Positions 17,201 to 25,925 are shown, counted from the stretch's first letter. The stretch is DNA of 38,762 nucleotides from an uncultured Campylobacter sp. (GCA_945873855.1 CAMCEN010000014.1:1-38762); one strand, 5' to 3'. Made by a program: numbers and translations. Notes: generated from the letters alone by a model not told the origin.

Positions 17201-19075
17201 ATGGATGTAAAAAGTTTATCAAACGACGAGCTAATAGCACTAGCTGCTAATATAAGAGAACAAATCTTACAAGCTGTTAGCAAAAACGGCGGACACCTAA
17301 GCTCAAATCTTGGCGTAGTAGAGCTTATTATTGCCATGCACGCAGTTTTTGATTCCAGCAAGGATCCTTTTATCTTTGATGTAAGTCATCAGTGCTACGC
17401 TCACAAGATACTTACCGGACGTAGTTTAAAGACCTTGCGCCAGTTTAAAGGCATAGGCGGATATACAAATCCGCATGAGAGCGAGTGCGATTATTTCGTA
17501 GCTGGGCATAGCTCTACTTCTATTTCACTAGCCGTGGGAGCTGCTAAGGCGGTGGAGCTAAAAGGCGATGAGCGCATACCAGTCGTGCTAATAGGCGATG
17601 GTGCGATGAGCGCAGGCGAGGCTTATGAGGCACTAAATGAACTAGGAGACCGCAAATACCCCTGCGTCATCATCTTAAATGACAATGAAATGAGCATAGC
17701 AAAGCCTGTTGGCGCACTTAGCAAATACATAAGCCACGCTATGGCAGGGCCTTGGTATCAAAGCTTTAAAGCTCGCATAAATGAGCTGCTAAAATACGCC
17801 CCAGATAGCGCAGCATACATGGCAAAGCGACTTGAAGAGGGCATTAGGCTCATCACACCAGGCATGCTTTTTGAAGAGCTTGGCTTAGAGTATATTGGGC
17901 CAATTGATGGGCATAATATAAGCGAGATTATCTCCACGCTTCGCACCGCAAAAGCGATGAAAAAGCCTGTCATCGTCCACGCACAAACCATAAAAGGCAA
18001 GGGATATGCTCCAGCTGAGGGGAAGTTTGAAAAGTGGCATGGCGTCTCACCCTTTGAGTTAGAAGATAAAGAGAAAAAAGCTGAGCTTAGCTACGAAATG
18101 ACAAGGAATTCTAGAATTCCTAGCATAAATGAAAGCCCAAAAACTGCCACGCAGATTTTTAGCTCTGCCTTGCTAAGCCTTGCTAAAAATAATGAAAAAA
18201 TCATCGGCATCACAGCAGCCATGCCAAGTGGCACTGGGCTTGATGCTTTGCTTAAAGAATATCCGCAGAGATTTTGGGATGTAGCTATTGCCGAACAGCA
18301 CGCAGTTACGCAGGCTGGAGCTTTGGCAAAAGAGGGTTTTAGACCTTATGTGGCAATTTATTCTACATTTTTACAGCGTGCTTATGACCAGATTATCCAT
18401 GATGTGTGCATTTTGGACTTGCCGGTGGTTTTTTGTATAGATAGGGCTGGCATTGTTGGCGAGGACGGCGCTACTCATCAAGGTGCTTTTGATATTAGCT
18501 TTTTAAATGCTTTGCCTAGTATTGAACTAGCTGCGCCTACTTGTGAGGCTGATTTTAAAGCACTTTTAAGCTGGTCGCAAAGCGCAGCCCATCCCCTAGC
18601 CCTGCGCTATCCTAGGGGCAGATTTATCTGCGATGAGCTAAAAGATGAGCTAGAAATAGATGCTTGTGAATTTAAGCCTTATAAAGCAAGTTTTGTTAAA
18701 ACCGCACAAAGTGATTTGCTCTTTATCGGCTATGGAAATGCTGTGGGCAAGGCCTGTGCTGTAGCAAATAAATTAGGTGGTGCAAATGTCGTTAATCTAG
18801 GCTTTGCTAAGCCACTTGATGAGGAGTTTTTGCGCAAGCTCTCAGCTTCATTTAAGACTTGGTATATTTTTAGCGAAAGTGCCAAAAAAGGTGGCGTGGG
18901 CGAAATTTTAAGCTCGTTTATAAATGAAAATGATTTGGGTGTGAAAATCATTAGCTTTGAGTATGAAGATGCCTTTATCACCCATGGTAAAAAAGAGCTA
19001 GTAGAAGCTAGTCTTGGGCTTGACGCAGCTAGCATAGCAGAAAAAATCAAAGCCTATAAAAGCGCAAAAAAATGA
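17201..19075 (+). CDS. dxs: 1-deoxy-D-xylulose-5-phosphate synthase
   Basis: 624 residues from the ATG at 17201. This thiamine-diphosphate enzyme condenses pyruvate with glyceraldehyde 3-phosphate, opening the MEP isoprenoid pathway. GGHLSSNLG, DVSHQCYAHK, the ThDP/Mg motif GDGAMSAGEAYEALN and the catalytic glutamate in IAEQHAVTQAG are clear. The frame is open to a GTG at 17165 (636 residues), but the extra 12 residues (LKFYKSKNILK) are poor in family features and neither start has a strong ribosome site. A full palindrome at 18105-18120 is read as NSRIP in the linker after the first domain. The gene overlaps bioD by 4 bases (ATGA). Confidence 0.94.
   Translation: MDVKSLSNDELIALAANIREQILQAVSKNGGHLSSNLGVVELIIAMHAVFDSSKDPFIFDVSHQCYAHKILTGRSLKTLRQFKGIGGYTNPHESECDYFVAGHSSTSISLAVGAAKAVELKGDERIPVVLIGDGAMSAGEAYEALNELGDRKYPCVIILNDNEMSIAKPVGALSKYISHAMAGPWYQSFKARINELLKYAPDSAAYMAKRLEEGIRLITPGMLFEELGLEYIGPIDGHNISEIISTLRTAKAMKKPVIVHAQTIKGKGYAPAEGKFEKWHGVSPFELEDKEKKAELSYEMTRNSRIPSINESPKTATQIFSSALLSLAKNNEKIIGITAAMPSGTGLDALLKEYPQRFWDVAIAEQHAVTQAGALAKEGFRPYVAIYSTFLQRAYDQIIHDVCILDLPVVFCIDRAGIVGEDGATHQGAFDISFLNALPSIELAAPTCEADFKALLSWSQSAAHPLALRYPRGRFICDELKDELEIDACEFKPYKASFVKTAQSDLLFIGYGNAVGKACAVANKLGGANVVNLGFAKPLDEEFLRKLSASFKTWYIFSESAKKGGVGEILSSFINENDLGVKIISFEYEDAFITHGKKELVEASLGLDAASIAEKIKAYKSAKK
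18105..18120. repeat. Full palindrome inside dxs, read as NSRIP
   Basis: A perfect GGAATTCTAGAATTCC in the coding frame, about residue 302 counted from the ATG, in the interdomain linker. Confidence 0.95.
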
Positions 19076-19818
19076 AGTTTTTCATAACAGGAAGTGATAC
19101 TAATGTTGGCAAAAGCTTTGTTACAGCCTCGCTTTTAAGGGCTTTTTTAGAACAGGGAGCAAAGGCTGTGGCACTAAAACCAGTTCAAACTGGCTACGCA
19201 GAAAATTCTAGAATTCCTGATGAAAATTCTAGAATTCCTAAGGCAAAATCTAGAATTCCTGATGAAAATTCTAGAATTCCTAGCCAAAGCTTGGAGCCTG
19301 ATTTTAAAGAATACATAAAAGCAGGTCAAAATGCTGATTTTAAAGCTACTTGCTACACTTTTGCTTATCCAGCATCGCCACATTTTAGCGCAGAGCTTGA
19401 GGGCAAAAAAATAAAAGCAAGAGGAATTCTAGATTTTATAGAACAAAACTTGGCGCAAATCACGCTCATTGAGGGTGCTGGGGGAATTCTAGTACCACTA
19501 AATGAAAAAGAGAGCTTTTTGGGTATTGCAAAAGAGCTAAATGCGCCTGTGATTTTGGTGTGTAAAAACTGCCTTGGAGCTATAAATCATGCACTTTTAA
19601 ACCTAGAAATCTTGCGGCAAAACTCTATAAAGCTCGCAGCTCTTGTTTTAAACTTTCATGATGAAAATGACGCAATTTGCCTCTCAAATCAGCAATTTTT
19701 ACAAAAGAAATTCTCCTGCCCTATCATTACTTTAAAAAACTACAAAAATAACAAAAACTACTCAAACTCAGCTAAAGATTTTAGAGCTTTTATAAGCAAA
19801 TTTTTAGATAAAAAATAA
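19072..19818 (+). CDS. bioD: Dethiobiotin synthetase with translated repeat insertion
   Basis: 248 residues. It closes the ureido ring of dethiobiotin from DAPA, CO2 and ATP, the penultimate biotin step. The P-loop GSDTNVGKSFVT, KPVQTGY, SPHFSAE and EGAGGILVPL are intact. It is longer than the roughly 200-225 residues usual for the family because residues 44-71 are four tandem seven-residue units (ENSRIPD, ENSRIPK, AKSRIPD, ENSRIPS) encoded by palindrome copies, directly after KPVQTGY. Two half-sites are also read in frame as GIL (about residues 122 and 142). The ATG overlaps the dxs stop, an arrangement suggesting shared transcription rather than a biotin operon. Confidence 0.92.
   Translation: MKFFITGSDTNVGKSFVTASLLRAFLEQGAKAVALKPVQTGYAENSRIPDENSRIPKAKSRIPDENSRIPSQSLEPDFKEYIKAGQNADFKATCYTFAYPASPHFSAELEGKKIKARGILDFIEQNLAQITLIEGAGGILVPLNEKESFLGIAKELNAPVILVCKNCLGAINHALLNLEILRQNSIKLAALVLNFHDENDAICLSNQQFLQKKFSCPIITLKNYKNNKNYSNSAKDFRAFISKFLDKK
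19201..19284. repeat. Four 21-base palindrome units in tandem inside bioD
   Basis: Cores at 19204-19215, 19225-19236 and 19267-19278, plus a degenerate third unit around 19249. The 21-base period is a multiple of three, so the array keeps frame. The third unit (AAGGCAAAATCTAGAATTCC) matches the unit of the 29587 array. Confidence 0.95.
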
Positions 19819-19889
19819 AATTAGTTACTTTTTTACACAAGAAACATTATTTTAATATTATTTTAATAAGTTCTTAAAGATATTTTTTA

Positions 19890-19895
19890 GATAAT
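19890..19895 (+). promoter_or_regulatory. Possible -10 box for cstA
   Basis: GATAAT in an AT-rich gap, 31 bases before the cstA ATG; AAAAAAAGGA at 19913-19922 is the ribosome site. No inverted operator was seen. Confidence 0.3.
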
Positions 19896-19926
19896 TCGAG
19901 GATTTAATTTTAAAAAAAGGACTAAG

Positions 19927-22098
19927 ATGAGTTTAAATCAAAAACTCCTTTTGATTCTCGTCGCTGCAATAGGTGCATGGGCTTTTGGTGCCTTAGCACT
20001 TCATCAAGGCGAGAGCATTTCGGCTGTGTGGCTAGTAGTGGCTGCTGTTTGTATATACATAATAGGATATGGCTTTTATGGTCGCTTTATCGCCGCTAAG
20101 GTAATGTGCCTAGATGATAATCGCGCAACTCCTGCATATCGTCTAAACAACGGCAAGGACTTCCATCCAACAAACAAATATGTGCTTTTTGGACATCACT
20201 TTGCTGCTATTGCTGGTGCTGGACCTCTAGTTGGGCCGATACTAGCAGCACAAATGGGATATTTGCCAGGTATGCTATGGCTGCTTGTGGGCGTGGTGCT
20301 AAGTGGTGCTGTGCATGACTTTGTGGTAATGATCATCTCTGTTCGCCACGATGGCAAGAGCCTTGGCGAGATGATAAAAATGGAGATGGGCAAATTCACA
20401 GGTGCCGTTGCGATGATAGGCATTTTCTTTATTATGCTTATTCTTATCGCAATTCTTGCGATGGTTGTTGTAAAAGCCCTTGCTGTTAGCCCTTGGGGTT
20501 TATTTACTATTGCTATGACTATTCCTATCGCGCTTGGTATGGGCATTTGGATGCGCTATATCCGCCCTGGCAAGATTTTAGAAGCTAGTATTGCTGGTTT
20601 TATCTTGCTACTTATTAGTATTTGGGGTGGAGAGTATGTGGTAAATGATCCATTTTGGGGCAATGTATTTAACTTTAGTCAAACAAACCTAGCATTTGCC
20701 ATTATGATCTATGGCTTTGTAGCTGCGGTATTGCCTGTGTGGCTACTACTTGCACCAAGAGATTATCTAAGCACCTTCCTTAAACTAGGCGTTATCTTTG
20801 GCATGGCTGTAATCATCCTAATCGTAGCCCCAGATATCAAAATGCCAGCTACTACAATCTTTGCAAGCACTGGTGATGGTCCAGTTTTCGCTGGTGATTT
20901 ATTTCCTTTCCTTTTTGTTACTATTGCTTGTGGAGCGATTTCTGGTTTTCACGCATTAATTTCAAGTGGAACTAGCCCAAAAATGGTTCAAAAAGAAGGT
21001 CAAACTCTTTTTGTAGGCTATGGCTCTATGCTAATGGAAAGCCTTGTTGGTGTAATGGCGCTAATCACAGCAGTTACACTAACTCCAGGTGAGTATTTCT
21101 CAATCAACATGGGTGGTCTTGGCACTGATATAAATCTAGCCGTGCCAAAAATTCAAGCCGTACTTGATAGAATAAACGCTAGTGGCTTTAACTTCACTAT
21201 CACAGTAGAACAACTAGAAGCCCTTAGAAACGGCGTAGGCGAAGCAGATATGCTCTCACGCACAGGTGGAGCACCTACTTTTGCCCTTGGACTTGCTTTG
21301 CTATTTAAAGAAGTATTTGGCGGTCTTGCGATGATGCCTTATTGGTATCACTTTGCGATACTTTTTGAAGCACTATTTATCCTGACAGCAGTTGATGCTG
21401 GAACTAGAACTTGTCGCTTTATGATCCAAGATATTTTAGGCAATGTTTATAAACCAGCCGGCAATGCAAATAACCTACTTTGGGCGCTAATAGCAACTTT
21501 CATCGGCGTAGCTGGCTGGGGCTGGCTACTGTATGCTGGCGTGAATGACCCTATGGGTGGTATTTATACGCTATGGGCGCTATTTGGCGCAAGCAACCAA
21601 ATGCTAGCTGGTATGGCGCTAATGTTTGCTACTGTTTATATATTCAAAAAAGGCAAGGCAAAATACGCTTGGGTTACAATCCTGCCAGCTATCTGGGTGT
21701 GGGTAACTACAATGTATGCAGCACTACAAAAAATGCTACCTACAAACGGCGATCCAACAAGCGTGCACGATAAAGTAAGCCATGTAGCAACAGCGCAAAA
21801 TAAAATTGCTGAGCTAAGCAAACTAGAAAGTGAGCTTGCAAGCCTAAAAGCTAGCCCTGATGCGAGTGCTGAGGCTATAAGCAAGCTTGAGGCTGCTATT
21901 AGCAAAACAAACACTATCATCTCAAATAACATAATAGACGCTGTGCTTTGCGGTGTATTTATGGTAGTTGTTGTAGTTGTTACTGTTCAGTGTATTAGAA
22001 TCTGCGCTAGATACGCAAAAGACTTTAACGCTGCTAGCAAGGAATTCCCACTAAACGAGAGCGAAATCAAAGATGCCGCAATCTACATCAAAAACTAA
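19927..22098 (+). CDS. cstA: CstA family peptide/pyruvate transporter
   Basis: 723 residues, a polytopic inner-membrane carbon-starvation protein. Relatives import peptides (C. jejuni) or pyruvate (E. coli). Family blocks include GKDFHPTNKYVLFGHHFAAI, AGPLVGPILAAQMG, GAVHDFVVM and AVDAGTRTCRFMIQD. A cytoplasmic or loop insertion of heptad-like sequence (KLESELASLKASPDASAEAI, about residues 638-657) separates the last helices and looks longer than in the E. coli protein as I remember it. The 3' end overlaps the small partner gene by 26 bases. Confidence 0.93.
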   Translation: MSLNQKLLLILVAAIGAWAFGALALHQGESISAVWLVVAAVCIYIIGYGFYGRFIAAKVMCLDDNRATPAYRLNNGKDFHPTNKYVLFGHHFAAIAGAGPLVGPILAAQMGYLPGMLWLLVGVVLSGAVHDFVVMIISVRHDGKSLGEMIKMEMGKFTGAVAMIGIFFIMLILIAILAMVVVKALAVSPWGLFTIAMTIPIALGMGIWMRYIRPGKILEASIAGFILLLISIWGGEYVVNDPFWGNVFNFSQTNLAFAIMIYGFVAAVLPVWLLLAPRDYLSTFLKLGVIFGMAVIILIVAPDIKMPATTIFASTGDGPVFAGDLFPFLFVTIACGAISGFHALISSGTSPKMVQKEGQTLFVGYGSMLMESLVGVMALITAVTLTPGEYFSINMGGLGTDINLAVPKIQAVLDRINASGFNFTITVEQLEALRNGVGEADMLSRTGGAPTFALGLALLFKEVFGGLAMMPYWYHFAILFEALFILTAVDAGTRTCRFMIQDILGNVYKPAGNANNLLWALIATFIGVAGWGWLLYAGVNDPMGGIYTLWALFGASNQMLAGMALMFATVYIFKKGKAKYAWVTILPAIWVWVTTMYAALQKMLPTNGDPTSVHDKVSHVATAQNKIAELSKLESELASLKASPDASAEAISKLEAAISKTNTIISNNIIDAVLCGVFMVVVVVVTVQCIRICARYAKDFNAASKEFPLNESEIKDAAIYIKN

Positions 22099-22318
22099 AA
22101 ATAGCGAGTTCTTGCGAGATGCTCTGCGCCGCACCATGTCGGCGTGGAGCAAACTAGAGCGAACATTTTCTCAAGTAGCAGGTGGGGCTGATTATCAGGC
22201 GTATTTACAGCATTTTTATGATAATCACAAAGACAAGCCAAACGCAAAGCCGCTAAGCCCAGAAGAGTTTTATCAAATGATAAACGACGAAAGTGGCAAG
22301 CGACCTCGCTGTTGCTAG
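22073..22318 (+). CDS. YbdD/YjiX family small protein (CstA partner)
   Basis: 81 residues. LRDALRRTMSAW, then DYQAYLQHFYDNH, SPEEFYQM and the terminal KRPRCC match the short YbdD/YjiX (DUF466) proteins encoded directly after CstA/BtsT transporters and needed for, or modulating, their activity. The ATG lies 26 bases before the cstA stop, so translation is coupled. No catalytic role is known; the paired C-terminal cysteines may bind a metal. Confidence 0.85.
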   Translation: MPQSTSKTKNSEFLRDALRRTMSAWSKLERTFSQVAGGADYQAYLQHFYDNHKDKPNAKPLSPEEFYQMINDESGKRPRCC

Positions 22319-22378
22319 AGCGCACAGGCTGCCGTGAGTAGTGACAATCTGCGCTTTGTAGAGTTTATGGAATTCTAG

Positions 22379-22867
22379 ATGCTTGGCTTAAAGATTTTTA
22401 TAGGGAATTCTAGAATTCCCTATGTATTTTTATGGCTTTGTGCTATTCCTGTCTTCGCTGATGGCTGGGTAAGGCTAGAAAAAGACGGTTTTACTTCAAG
22501 GCTAGAGAATTTCTCATATCGCTATTTCACCTCTACTGGCGAGCTAAAAGATTCTTTGTGTAAAGTCTATATAGATGGTATTTTAAACATCAGTGGAGTA
22601 AATAAAAAATCAAATATCAAGCTAGATATTTTTGGGCTTAATCTAAAAGTAGAAGGCAAGTTTGATGAAAATAAAAATCTGCGCCTAAATCTCTCAAATG
22701 GCGTAACTATCGCTTCTCATCAAGATGTAAGCGACAATACCCAAATCATCATCAGCGATGGCACAAAAATGATAATCCGCAAAGATGCAAAGCAAAATCT
22801 CTATATAAACTCAAACGCAGCTCCAATGTATGAGTTAGCAATAATCTGCGCATATCTGGCAAAGTAG
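22379..22867 (+). CDS. Small exported protein of unknown function with palindrome in its signal peptide
   Basis: 162 residues, not recognised. It has a likely signal peptide: a basic or mixed start, hydrophobic VFLWLCAIPVFA, and cleavage before DGW. The mature part is a beta-rich stretch with alternating hydrophobic and polar residues and one Cys. Residues 8-15 (IGNSRIPY) are encoded by a perfect 24-base palindrome at 22400-22423 (ATAGGGAATTCT and its complement). The ATG is preceded by GGAATTCTAG, whose GGA may be the ribosome site. The real start may therefore have been rewritten by repeat insertion. It resembles no neighbour and may be transcribed with cstA. Confidence 0.55.
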   Translation: MLGLKIFIGNSRIPYVFLWLCAIPVFADGWVRLEKDGFTSRLENFSYRYFTSTGELKDSLCKVYIDGILNISGVNKKSNIKLDIFGLNLKVEGKFDENKNLRLNLSNGVTIASHQDVSDNTQIIISDGTKMIIRKDAKQNLYINSNAAPMYELAIICAYLAK

Positions 22868-22901
22868 TAGGATTTGTGCTACTTTATAATAAATTTTGTG
22901 C

Positions 22902-22907
22902 TAAAAT
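22902..22907 (+). promoter_or_regulatory. Predicted -10 region of the glycan-modification module
   Basis: TAAAAT in a GTGCTAAAATATACG context, 24 bases before the ATG at 22932, with AAAAGG as ribosome site. A TATAAT at 22885-22890 is an alternative. Confidence 0.45.
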
Positions 22908-22931
22908 ATACGCCTTTTAAAAGGTAAAAAA

Positions 22932-24203
22932 ATGTATGAACTAATAAAAACTCTATATCCTATATACCGCTCTATAACCGGTGAGGGTGTGCGAAAAAGC
23001 CTAGAAATCATAAATGAAGCTGTGGGAGGTGGCTTAGAGCTAAAAGCTCTGCGAAGTGGTACGCTAGTCTATGACTGGGTGATACCGGCTGAGTATAATG
23101 TCCGTGATGCCTATATAATCACCCCAAGTGGCAAAAAAATCTGTGAGTTTAAAAAGCATAATCTACACTTGCTAGGCTACTCAGAGCCTGTACATAAAAA
23201 ACTAAGCTTAGATGAACTTCAATCTCATCTTTATAGCAACCCAAACAAGCCAAACTCTATTCCTTACGCAACAAGCTACTATGAAAGACGCTGGGGATTT
23301 TGCCTAAGCCATAATGAAAGAAATAGCCTAGAAAACGGCGAATACGAAGTTTTTATTGATAGTGATTTTAACGAAAGTGGCGAGCTAAACTGGGCTCAGT
23401 TTTATCTACAAGCTACAAAGCCTACAAAGGACGAAATACTAATCTCTACCTATATCTGCCATCCACAAATGTGTAATAACGAACTAAGCGGTCCTGCTGT
23501 GTGGTGTGAGCTAGTAAAGTGGCTAAAAAGAGGGAAGGAGCGCAAGTATAACTACCGCTTTGTAATAGCCCCAGAGACCATAGGTGCAATTGCTTATATA
23601 CACGAGAATTTTAATGCTCTAAAAGCAAATGTAAAAGCTGGTTTTGTGCTAAGCTGCTTGGGCGATGATAATGAATATAGCGTGGTTTTGCCCCCTGATG
23701 AAAATAGCCTTAGCGCAAGAGTAGCCAAAATAGTGCTAAAAACTAAGCAAAATGCTAAAACTTATAGCTTTTTAGAGCGTGGTAGCGATGAGAGGCAGTA
23801 TAACACACCTGCTCTAAATCTTGGAGTAGCTACGCTGTGCAGGACAAAGTTTGGAGAGTTCCAGCAGTATCACACTAACGATGATGATTTAAGCTGTGTG
23901 AGTCAAAAAGGCTTGGAGGGTGGTTTAGAGTTTGCCAAAGAGTGTATAAAGGCACTAGAACTAAATGAAATTTACGCACCAAACTTCATCTGCGAACCTT
24001 GCCTTGGCAAGTATAATCTAACATCAACTCTAGGTATGAGCGGAAGAACAATGTCACAAATGCTACCACGGCATTTTTTAGCTTACTGTGATGGCAAAAA
24101 AGACTTACTAGAAATCTGTGAACTAATAGGAGCAGGCCCAAACGAACTAGAAAATATAATAAAAATCTGCCTAGAAAATAATATTATAAAGATAACAAAA
24201 TGA
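22932..24203 (+). CDS. DUF4910/M28-like aminopeptidase-domain protein (Cj1295-like)
   Basis: 423 residues. The LYPIYRSITGEGVRKSL start is typical of the DUF4910 proteins. The central domain shows M28-peptidase-like metal ligands in YICHPQMCNNELSG, APETIGAIAY and QYHTNDDD. The C-terminal 60 or so residues (GKKDLLEICELIGAGPNEL) look like a small winged helix. The C. jejuni relative Cj1295, as I recall, is needed for the dimethylglyceric-acid modification of pseudaminic acid on flagellin. A role in surface-glycan acylation is therefore inferred rather than proteolysis. It overlaps the next gene by 4 bases and leads the module. Confidence 0.8.
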   Translation: MYELIKTLYPIYRSITGEGVRKSLEIINEAVGGGLELKALRSGTLVYDWVIPAEYNVRDAYIITPSGKKICEFKKHNLHLLGYSEPVHKKLSLDELQSHLYSNPNKPNSIPYATSYYERRWGFCLSHNERNSLENGEYEVFIDSDFNESGELNWAQFYLQATKPTKDEILISTYICHPQMCNNELSGPAVWCELVKWLKRGKERKYNYRFVIAPETIGAIAYIHENFNALKANVKAGFVLSCLGDDNEYSVVLPPDENSLSARVAKIVLKTKQNAKTYSFLERGSDERQYNTPALNLGVATLCRTKFGEFQQYHTNDDDLSCVSQKGLEGGLEFAKECIKALELNEIYAPNFICEPCLGKYNLTSTLGMSGRTMSQMLPRHFLAYCDGKKDLLEICELIGAGPNELENIIKICLENNIIKITK

Positions 24204-25693
24204 TACGCTCGGTTTGTGATTTTTTAGATAATTCTGCTTTAAAATTTCCAAATAAAATAGCCTTTGTAGAAGGGCAAAAAAGTATAAGCTACAAGGATTT
24301 TAACAAAATTATAAGTGCTGTAGCAAGTAGAATTCTAGAATTCCTAATAAAAAAAGAGCCTATTTTAATTATCTTGCCAAAAGGCATTGATGCGCTTATT
24401 TCAATGTTTAGCGTAGCAAAATCAGGCAATTTTTATAGCATAATTGATGAGAAAATGCCTCGTGAGCGAGTAGAAAAAATCATAGCAAAATTGCGTCCTA
24501 AGCTGATTATAACCTCAAAAGAGCTTTATTTTGATTATGGAATTCCAGCTATTTTTAGTGATGATTTTACTACTTTTAGTATAAATCAAACTACTCTAAA
24601 TACTGTAAATATCATAGATACAGATTTGCTTTATGTGCTTTTTACATCTGGCAGCACTGGCGAGCCAAAAGGTGTGGCAATTACGCATAAAGGCGTAGTT
24701 GATTATGCTTTTTGGGTTTGTGAGACTTTTAACTTTACTGAAAATGAAATTTTGCTTAATCAAGCACCATTTTATTTTGATAATTCTGTGCTTGATATTT
24801 ATGGCTCGCTTGCTAGTGGAGCATGCCTGCATATAATTCCAAACTCACTTTTTGCCTTTCCTAAAAAAGTCTGTGAGTATATAAAACAAAATAATATTAA
24901 CACGATTTTTTGGGTGCCAAGTGTGCTTATTTATTTTGCAAATACAAATGCTACTGCTCTTTTAATAAACTCACCCCTTAAAAAAGTATTATTTTGTGGT
25001 GAAGTTATGCCAAATAAGCAATTAAATATTTGGCGTAAGTCTCTATCAAATGCTCTTTATGCAAATCTTTATGGACCAACTGAAATAACTGATGTTTGTA
25101 GCTATTATGTGGTAAATCATGATTTTAGCGATGATGAGCCTTTGCCTATCGGCAGAGCATGCAAAAATACTGAACTTTTAGTTTTTGATGATGAGATGCG
25201 ACTTATCACACCTGATGAGATTTACCATAAAGGTGAGCTTTATGTGCGCGGCACTTGTCTTAGCGTAGGCTACTACAATGACCCAGAAAAAACTACAGAG
25301 GCTTTTATCCAAAATCCACTTCAAAATGCTTACACTGAAAAAATATATAAAACCGGCGATATAGTAGCTTATAACGAATACGGCGAGCTTATCTGCTATG
25401 GTCGTAGCGACAGCCAAATCAAGCTAAAAGGACATAGAATAGAACTTGGTGAAATTGAAACAGCACTAAATTCGCATGAAAATATAAAAAGGTCGGCTTG
25501 TGTGTTTAAAGACAATGAAATAATAACATTTTATGAAAGCAATAAAGAACTTGATTACTTAAAAGACTTTCTTGAAGCAAAAATTCCAGCCTATATGATA
25601 CCAAGAAAATTTTTTCACGTAAAAGAACTACCACAAAACCCAAATGGCAAAATTGATAGAAAAGCCTTAAAACAAAAACTGGAGCAAATATGA
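24200..25693 (+). CDS. Amino-acid adenylating enzyme, DltA/NRPS A-domain-like
   Basis: 497 residues, a stand-alone adenylation domain. It activates a carboxylic acid with ATP and loads it on a carrier protein, presumably the ACP encoded next. Core motifs in order: LFTSGSTGEPKGVA (A3), FYFDNSVLDIYG (A4, with the Asp that usually holds an amino group), LYGPTEITD (A5), YKTGD (A7), GRSDSQIKLKGHRIELGEIE (A8), NPNGKIDRKAL (A10 lysine). The A4 region is DltA-like, suggesting a small amino acid such as alanine, but specificity cannot be read safely. A palindrome copy at 24329-24344 is translated as RILEF. It overlaps both neighbours by 4 bases. Confidence 0.88.
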   Translation: MIRSVCDFLDNSALKFPNKIAFVEGQKSISYKDFNKIISAVASRILEFLIKKEPILIILPKGIDALISMFSVAKSGNFYSIIDEKMPRERVEKIIAKLRPKLIITSKELYFDYGIPAIFSDDFTTFSINQTTLNTVNIIDTDLLYVLFTSGSTGEPKGVAITHKGVVDYAFWVCETFNFTENEILLNQAPFYFDNSVLDIYGSLASGACLHIIPNSLFAFPKKVCEYIKQNNINTIFWVPSVLIYFANTNATALLINSPLKKVLFCGEVMPNKQLNIWRKSLSNALYANLYGPTEITDVCSYYVVNHDFSDDEPLPIGRACKNTELLVFDDEMRLITPDEIYHKGELYVRGTCLSVGYYNDPEKTTEAFIQNPLQNAYTEKIYKTGDIVAYNEYGELICYGRSDSQIKLKGHRIELGEIETALNSHENIKRSACVFKDNEIITFYESNKELDYLKDFLEAKIPAYMIPRKFFHVKELPQNPNGKIDRKALKQKLEQI

Positions 25694-25923
25694 ATACTGC
25701 AATAGAACTTTTAAAAACCATAGGCAAGGATAATATTGATATAAACTCAAAATCCCTAATCAGCTCTGGCGAGCTAGATAGCCTAGATATAATGGCACTA
25801 GTAAATGCTATAGAAGAAAAATTTAATAAAAGCCTAGATGCTGATTTTATAGAAAAAAAGAACTTTGAGAACATAGAGGCGATAGAAAATATGCTAAATA
25901 AAGCTTTTGGGGAAAAGGGCTAA
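25690..25923 (+). CDS. Acyl carrier protein (DltC/PCP-like)
   Basis: 77 residues. The phosphopantetheine serine is S31 in GELDSLDIMALV, followed by the acidic helix NAIEEKF typical of carrier proteins. GGAG lies 5 bases before the ATG, which overlaps the adenylation gene stop. It is the expected acceptor of the adenylating enzyme just upstream and is distinct from the housekeeping fatty-acid ACP. The C. jejuni glycosylation locus has comparable extra acpP genes. Confidence 0.88.
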   Translation: MNTAIELLKTIGKDNIDINSKSLISSGELDSLDIMALVNAIEEKFNKSLDADFIEKKNFENIEAIENMLNKAFGEKG

Positions 25924-25925
25924 AA

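Noticed and set aside
25690-25923. The carrier protein as the housekeeping fatty-acid ACP
   Set aside because: It overlaps the adenylation gene, has a DltC/PCP-like context, and is not beside fab genes of the elongation cycle.
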